The notes beneath the pieces are model-generated. The model worked only from the letters and a program-made list of their open reading frames with translations. It searched no databases and was not told where the DNA came from. The position numbers were made by a program, and so were the translations under genes. This document shows positions 61,678 through 64,000 of a stretch of 64,000 nt of DNA, piece by piece. Positions within the stretch are counted from its first letter, which is position 1. Each line of letters opens with the position of its first letter. Source of the stretch: Gleimia hominis (GTDB lineage: Bacteria > Actinomycetota > Actinomycetes > Actinomycetales > Actinomycetaceae); contig NZ_JASXSX010000001.1 in the NCBI RefSeq assembly GCF_032085515.1, positions 186,001 to 250,000 of the forward strand. The letters are read 5' to 3'.

Positions 61678-63123
61678 GTGAAGTTCCTCAATAATCTTTT
61701 GCCCTCATTCGATCTGACGTACGACGACGTGTTCATGGTGCCGTCGCGTTCTGACGTGGGTTCGCGCCGCCGCGTGGACCTGACTACGAGTGATGGGACG
61801 GGCACCACCATTCCCCTGGTGGTTGCCAATATGACGGCGATTTCGGGTAAACGGATGGCAGAGACGGTGGCGCGCCGCGGGGGGATTGCGATTATTCCGC
61901 AAGACATTCCGTTGGACGTGGTGGTTTCCACGGTTTCTGAGGTGAAAGCCAGCCACCTGGTATACGACACGCCCGTGGTGGTGAAACCGCATCACACGTG
62001 CGGGTATGCGCTGGGCTTGATGCCGAAACGCTCCCACGGGGCCGCGGTGGTGGTGAACCCGGAGACGAACGTGCCGGTGGGCATGGTGGACATGTCTGAT
62101 GTGATGGACGTGGACCGGTTCACGCAGGTGCGTGAAGTGATGACTACGAAACTGATGACGTTACCCGAGGGCATTGACCCGGTGGAGGCGTTTGACCAGT
62201 TGAAATCCGAGCACCGCAAACTGGCGCCCGTGGTGAATAAGGCCGGTGAGCTGGTGGGATTACTAACCCGGCAGGGAGCGTTGCGTTCCACGATTTACAA
62301 ACCTGCGGTGGATGCGCAGAACCAGTTGCGGATCGGCGCGGCAATCGGGATGAACCGCAACCCCGCGCAGCGCGCAGTGGAGCTAGTGCAGGCTGGGGTG
62401 GATGTGATTGTTGTGGACACGGCGCACGGCCACCAGTCGAAGATGATGGATGCGGTACGGCAGGTGCGCAGCGCTCTGCCAGATGGGTTCCCGATTGCAG
62501 CGGGGAACGTGGTGGCCGCACCTGGGGTACGTGATTTAGTTGAGGCGGGCGCGTCGATCGTTAAGGTCGGGGTGGGCCCGGGCGCGATGTGCACCACGCG
62601 GATGCAGACCGGGGTTGGGCGCCCGCAGTTCTCCGCAGTTTTGGAGTGTGCGGCTGCCGCGAAAGAGTTGGGTGCGCACGTGTGGGCTGACGGGGGTGTG
62701 CGCCATCCGCGGGACGTGGCGTTGGCGTTGGCCGCGGGGGCGTCTAACGTGATGATTGGTTCGTGGTTCGCTGGCACCTATGAGTCGCCCGGTGACGTGC
62801 AGTTCGACGCGCACCAACGCATGTATAAGGAATCGTTTGGGATGGCTTCTAAACGCGCGGTTACGCGCCGTACTTCCGGCGAGTCTGATTTTGATCGGGC
62901 CCGCAAAGCCCTATTTGAGGAGGGCATCTCGGTGGCCCGCATGTACATTGACCCAGAACGCCCCGGGGTGGAGGACCTGATTGACCAGATCGTTTCTGGC
63001 GTACGGTCTTCGTTCACCTACGCGGGTGCACGCACGATCGAACAGTTCCAAGAACGCGCGATCGTGGGCCTGCAATCAGCATCCGGCTACCGCGAAGGCG
63101 CACCCGTGCCCACCTCTTGGTGA
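61678..63123 (+). CDS. guaB1: GuaB1-family IMP dehydrogenase-related protein, likely GMP reductase
   Basis: A 481-residue (beta/alpha)8 enzyme with an inserted CBS pair (about 95-210, VREVMTTKLMTLPEGIDPVE). The catalytic Cys loop is VGPGAMCTTRMQTGVGRPQF (Cys near residue 305), and VVDTAHGHQSKMMDAV and AGNVVAAPGVRDLVEAGA are phosphate/substrate regions. The actinobacterial GuaB1 group was shown in mycobacteria to have GMP reductase activity, returning GMP to IMP. Start is GTG at 61678. A short repeat follows the gene. Confidence 0.88.
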   Translation: MKFLNNLLPSFDLTYDDVFMVPSRSDVGSRRRVDLTTSDGTGTTIPLVVANMTAISGKRMAETVARRGGIAIIPQDIPLDVVVSTVSEVKASHLVYDTPVVVKPHHTCGYALGLMPKRSHGAAVVVNPETNVPVGMVDMSDVMDVDRFTQVREVMTTKLMTLPEGIDPVEAFDQLKSEHRKLAPVVNKAGELVGLLTRQGALRSTIYKPAVDAQNQLRIGAAIGMNRNPAQRAVELVQAGVDVIVVDTAHGHQSKMMDAVRQVRSALPDGFPIAAGNVVAAPGVRDLVEAGASIVKVGVGPGAMCTTRMQTGVGRPQFSAVLECAAAAKELGAHVWADGGVRHPRDVALALAAGASNVMIGSWFAGTYESPGDVQFDAHQRMYKESFGMASKRAVTRRTSGESDFDRARKALFEEGISVARMYIDPERPGVEDLIDQIVSGVRSSFTYAGARTIEQFQERAIVGLQSASGYREGAPVPTSW

Positions 63124-63146
63124 GGAGCATGCCAAACCCCAGTAAC

Positions 63147-63189
63147 GGGCGCACTTAAGGAGTCGGGCCAGGTGAGGGCGCACTTAAGG
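63147..63189. repeat. Short direct repeat after guaB1
   Basis: GGGCGCACTTAAGG occurs at 63147 and 63176 (period 29); a weaker caattaaggg follows near 63199. No gene in the 125-bp gap. Confidence 0.75.
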
Positions 63190-63248
63190 GTTCCGCGGCA
63201 ATTAAGGGAGCCGGCTGTTTTGTGGCGCCGGGTCGTTTAATTACGTAA

Positions 63249-63809
63249 TTATGGGCGCCAGGTCGGGTCGGCAGCGGGCGCACCGTAACGTTCGTACAGT
63301 TCCGCCGGCCGGGCCGTGGCGTCACTGAACCCAGCGCTGCGCAAATCCCATTCACTGTCCGCATGCTCTCCGACTTGCGCTTGCACGCTAATGGAAATCG
63401 GAGCTGGGGTACCCCAGTTCCACACGGTCCGAGCTACCTCGTCCAACAGAGCACACAGTGCCTCAGGCGCTTGCTGACCAGTCGGATGCTGAGCCATATC
63501 CTGCACCTTGAGGGTCACTTGTGCGAGCGCTGGCTTACCGAACCCGCGGCGTACCTGGGCGGAAACGGAAACGAAACCGTGTCGGCCCTCCAGTTCTTGG
63601 GCTAAGTGCCGCGCCAGATCATCTGCCGCCACATCTGGGTTACGCAAGAACTTTAACGCGGTCGACGCAGCCAGAATACTTGCGCCGATACCACCAATGA
63701 TCAGGGGATTACGCACTTCCGGCACTTTACCGGAACGGAACTTGTTCACCGGAAAACGCTTGCGTCGCCCCCGCGCATCCCTTGTTCCAAACAGGTCACG
63801 GAACCTCAT
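63249..63809 (-). CDS. Conserved hypothetical protein with one membrane helix
   Basis: A 186-residue protein that I do not recognise. The basic N-terminus (RDARGRRKRFPVNKFRSGK) is followed by a hydrophobic segment at about 36-55 (PLIIGGIGASILAASTALKF) and a soluble part with alternating charged/beta-like sequence (FVSVSAQVRRGFGKPALAQV, PISISVQAQVG) that resembles the small alkaline-shock-like/amphipathic sheets of envelope proteins, but this is only a guess. Start overlaps the next upstream frame by four bases (ATGA). Confidence 0.6.
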   Translation of the reverse strand: MRFRDLFGTRDARGRRKRFPVNKFRSGKVPEVRNPLIIGGIGASILAASTALKFLRNPDVAADDLARHLAQELEGRHGFVSVSAQVRRGFGKPALAQVTLKVQDMAQHPTGQQAPEALCALLDEVARTVWNWGTPAPISISVQAQVGEHADSEWDLRSAGFSDATARPAELYERYGAPAADPTWRP

Positions 63810-64000
63810 TCACTACCTCCAAACCCCGGCAACGGTACTTCCGGGGGCTGCCACACGGGCCCCATGTGTTCGTATACAGAGTCAATCGAGGGTGGCCCTC
63901 CCTCAAGGATGTCTTGTGAAATCTCAAAATGGTACACGCGCGTCTGCTCCCCCGGGTGCGCTAACTGTTCTTGAAGTTTGCGTACCGCCCGCCCCATGCG
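63806..64000 (-). CDS. Hypothetical protein, probably cut by the window edge
   Basis: The frame is open to the end of the window. The visible part has RAVRKLQEQLAHPGEQTRVY, then FEISQDILEGGPPSIDSVYE and a Pro/Gly-rich end. An ATG at 63997 may be the start or an internal Met. Coupled to the gene downstream by ATGA. Function unknown. Confidence 0.5.
   Translation of the reverse strand, partial: RMGRAVRKLQEQLAHPGEQTRVYHFEISQDILEGGPPSIDSVYEHMGPVWQPPEVPLPGFGGSE

Overview
The window is about 64 kb of moderately GC-rich chromosome, without any insertion sequence, prophage, CRISPR array or rRNA that I can see. The gene content points to a host-associated member of the Actinomycetota, probably family Actinomycetaceae: a WhiB regulator, a GlxR/Crp-type regulator, a PonA2-type penicillin-binding protein, a DUF4244 Flp-like pilin cluster, a GuaB1-type protein, sortase-anchored surface glycosidases, and conserved gene order shared with Mycobacterium. 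Genus cannot be settled by eye.

Left part (1-14 kb): a conserved actinobacterial block that, gene for gene, follows the M. tuberculosis Rv3649-Rv3683 neighbourhood with local losses. It holds the end of a DUF1998 helicase, a compact Tad/Flp secretion cluster (CpaE-like protein, ATPase, a fused TadB-TadC membrane protein, pilin, two TadE-like pseudopilins), two unknown membrane proteins, an EphE-like alpha/beta hydrolase whose nucleophile is missing, endonuclease III, Crp, an overlooked DUF4177 small protein, WhiB, a class A PBP and a metallophosphoesterase.

Middle (14-36 kb): tRNA-Pro(CGG); an anaerobic respiratory operon dmsABC followed by two TorD-type chaperone genes; an APC amino-acid permease; purB; a small WXG-like protein translationally coupled to a large alpha/beta hydrolase (a candidate secretion/effector pair); an aromatic/histidinol-phosphate aminotransferase; a YwiC-like membrane protein; a 1263-residue surface protein with a CAP/SCP domain between two long coiled coils; tRNA-Ser(CGA); tRNA adenosine deaminase; upp; and the metNIQ methionine importer.

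Right part (36-64 kb): a divergent pair of wall-anchored glycosidases (GH110 alpha-1,3-galactosidase-like and GH95 alpha-fucosidase) that together fit degradation of blood-group B/H glycans; two crcB fluoride channel genes; gluQRS; an MFS exporter; mgtE; a fructosamine kinase-like gene; tRNA-Arg(ACG) and tRNA-Ser(GCT); a six-gene operon (GH38 alpha-mannosidase, GH5_18-like beta-mannosidase, sugar ABC importer without its ATPase, AGE-family isomerase) under a divergent LacI regulator, which reads as a mannose-rich/N-glycan-core utilisation locus; a GuaB1-type GMP reductase; and two unknown genes running off the end.

The most unusual genome-wide signal is a set of short tandem duplications (period about 22-46 bp) at the 3' ends of many genes, several of which re-copy the stop codon itself (dmsA, APC permease, hydrolase, surface protein, crcB, fructosamine kinase). 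Inside genes the same style of repeat appears with periods that are multiples of three.
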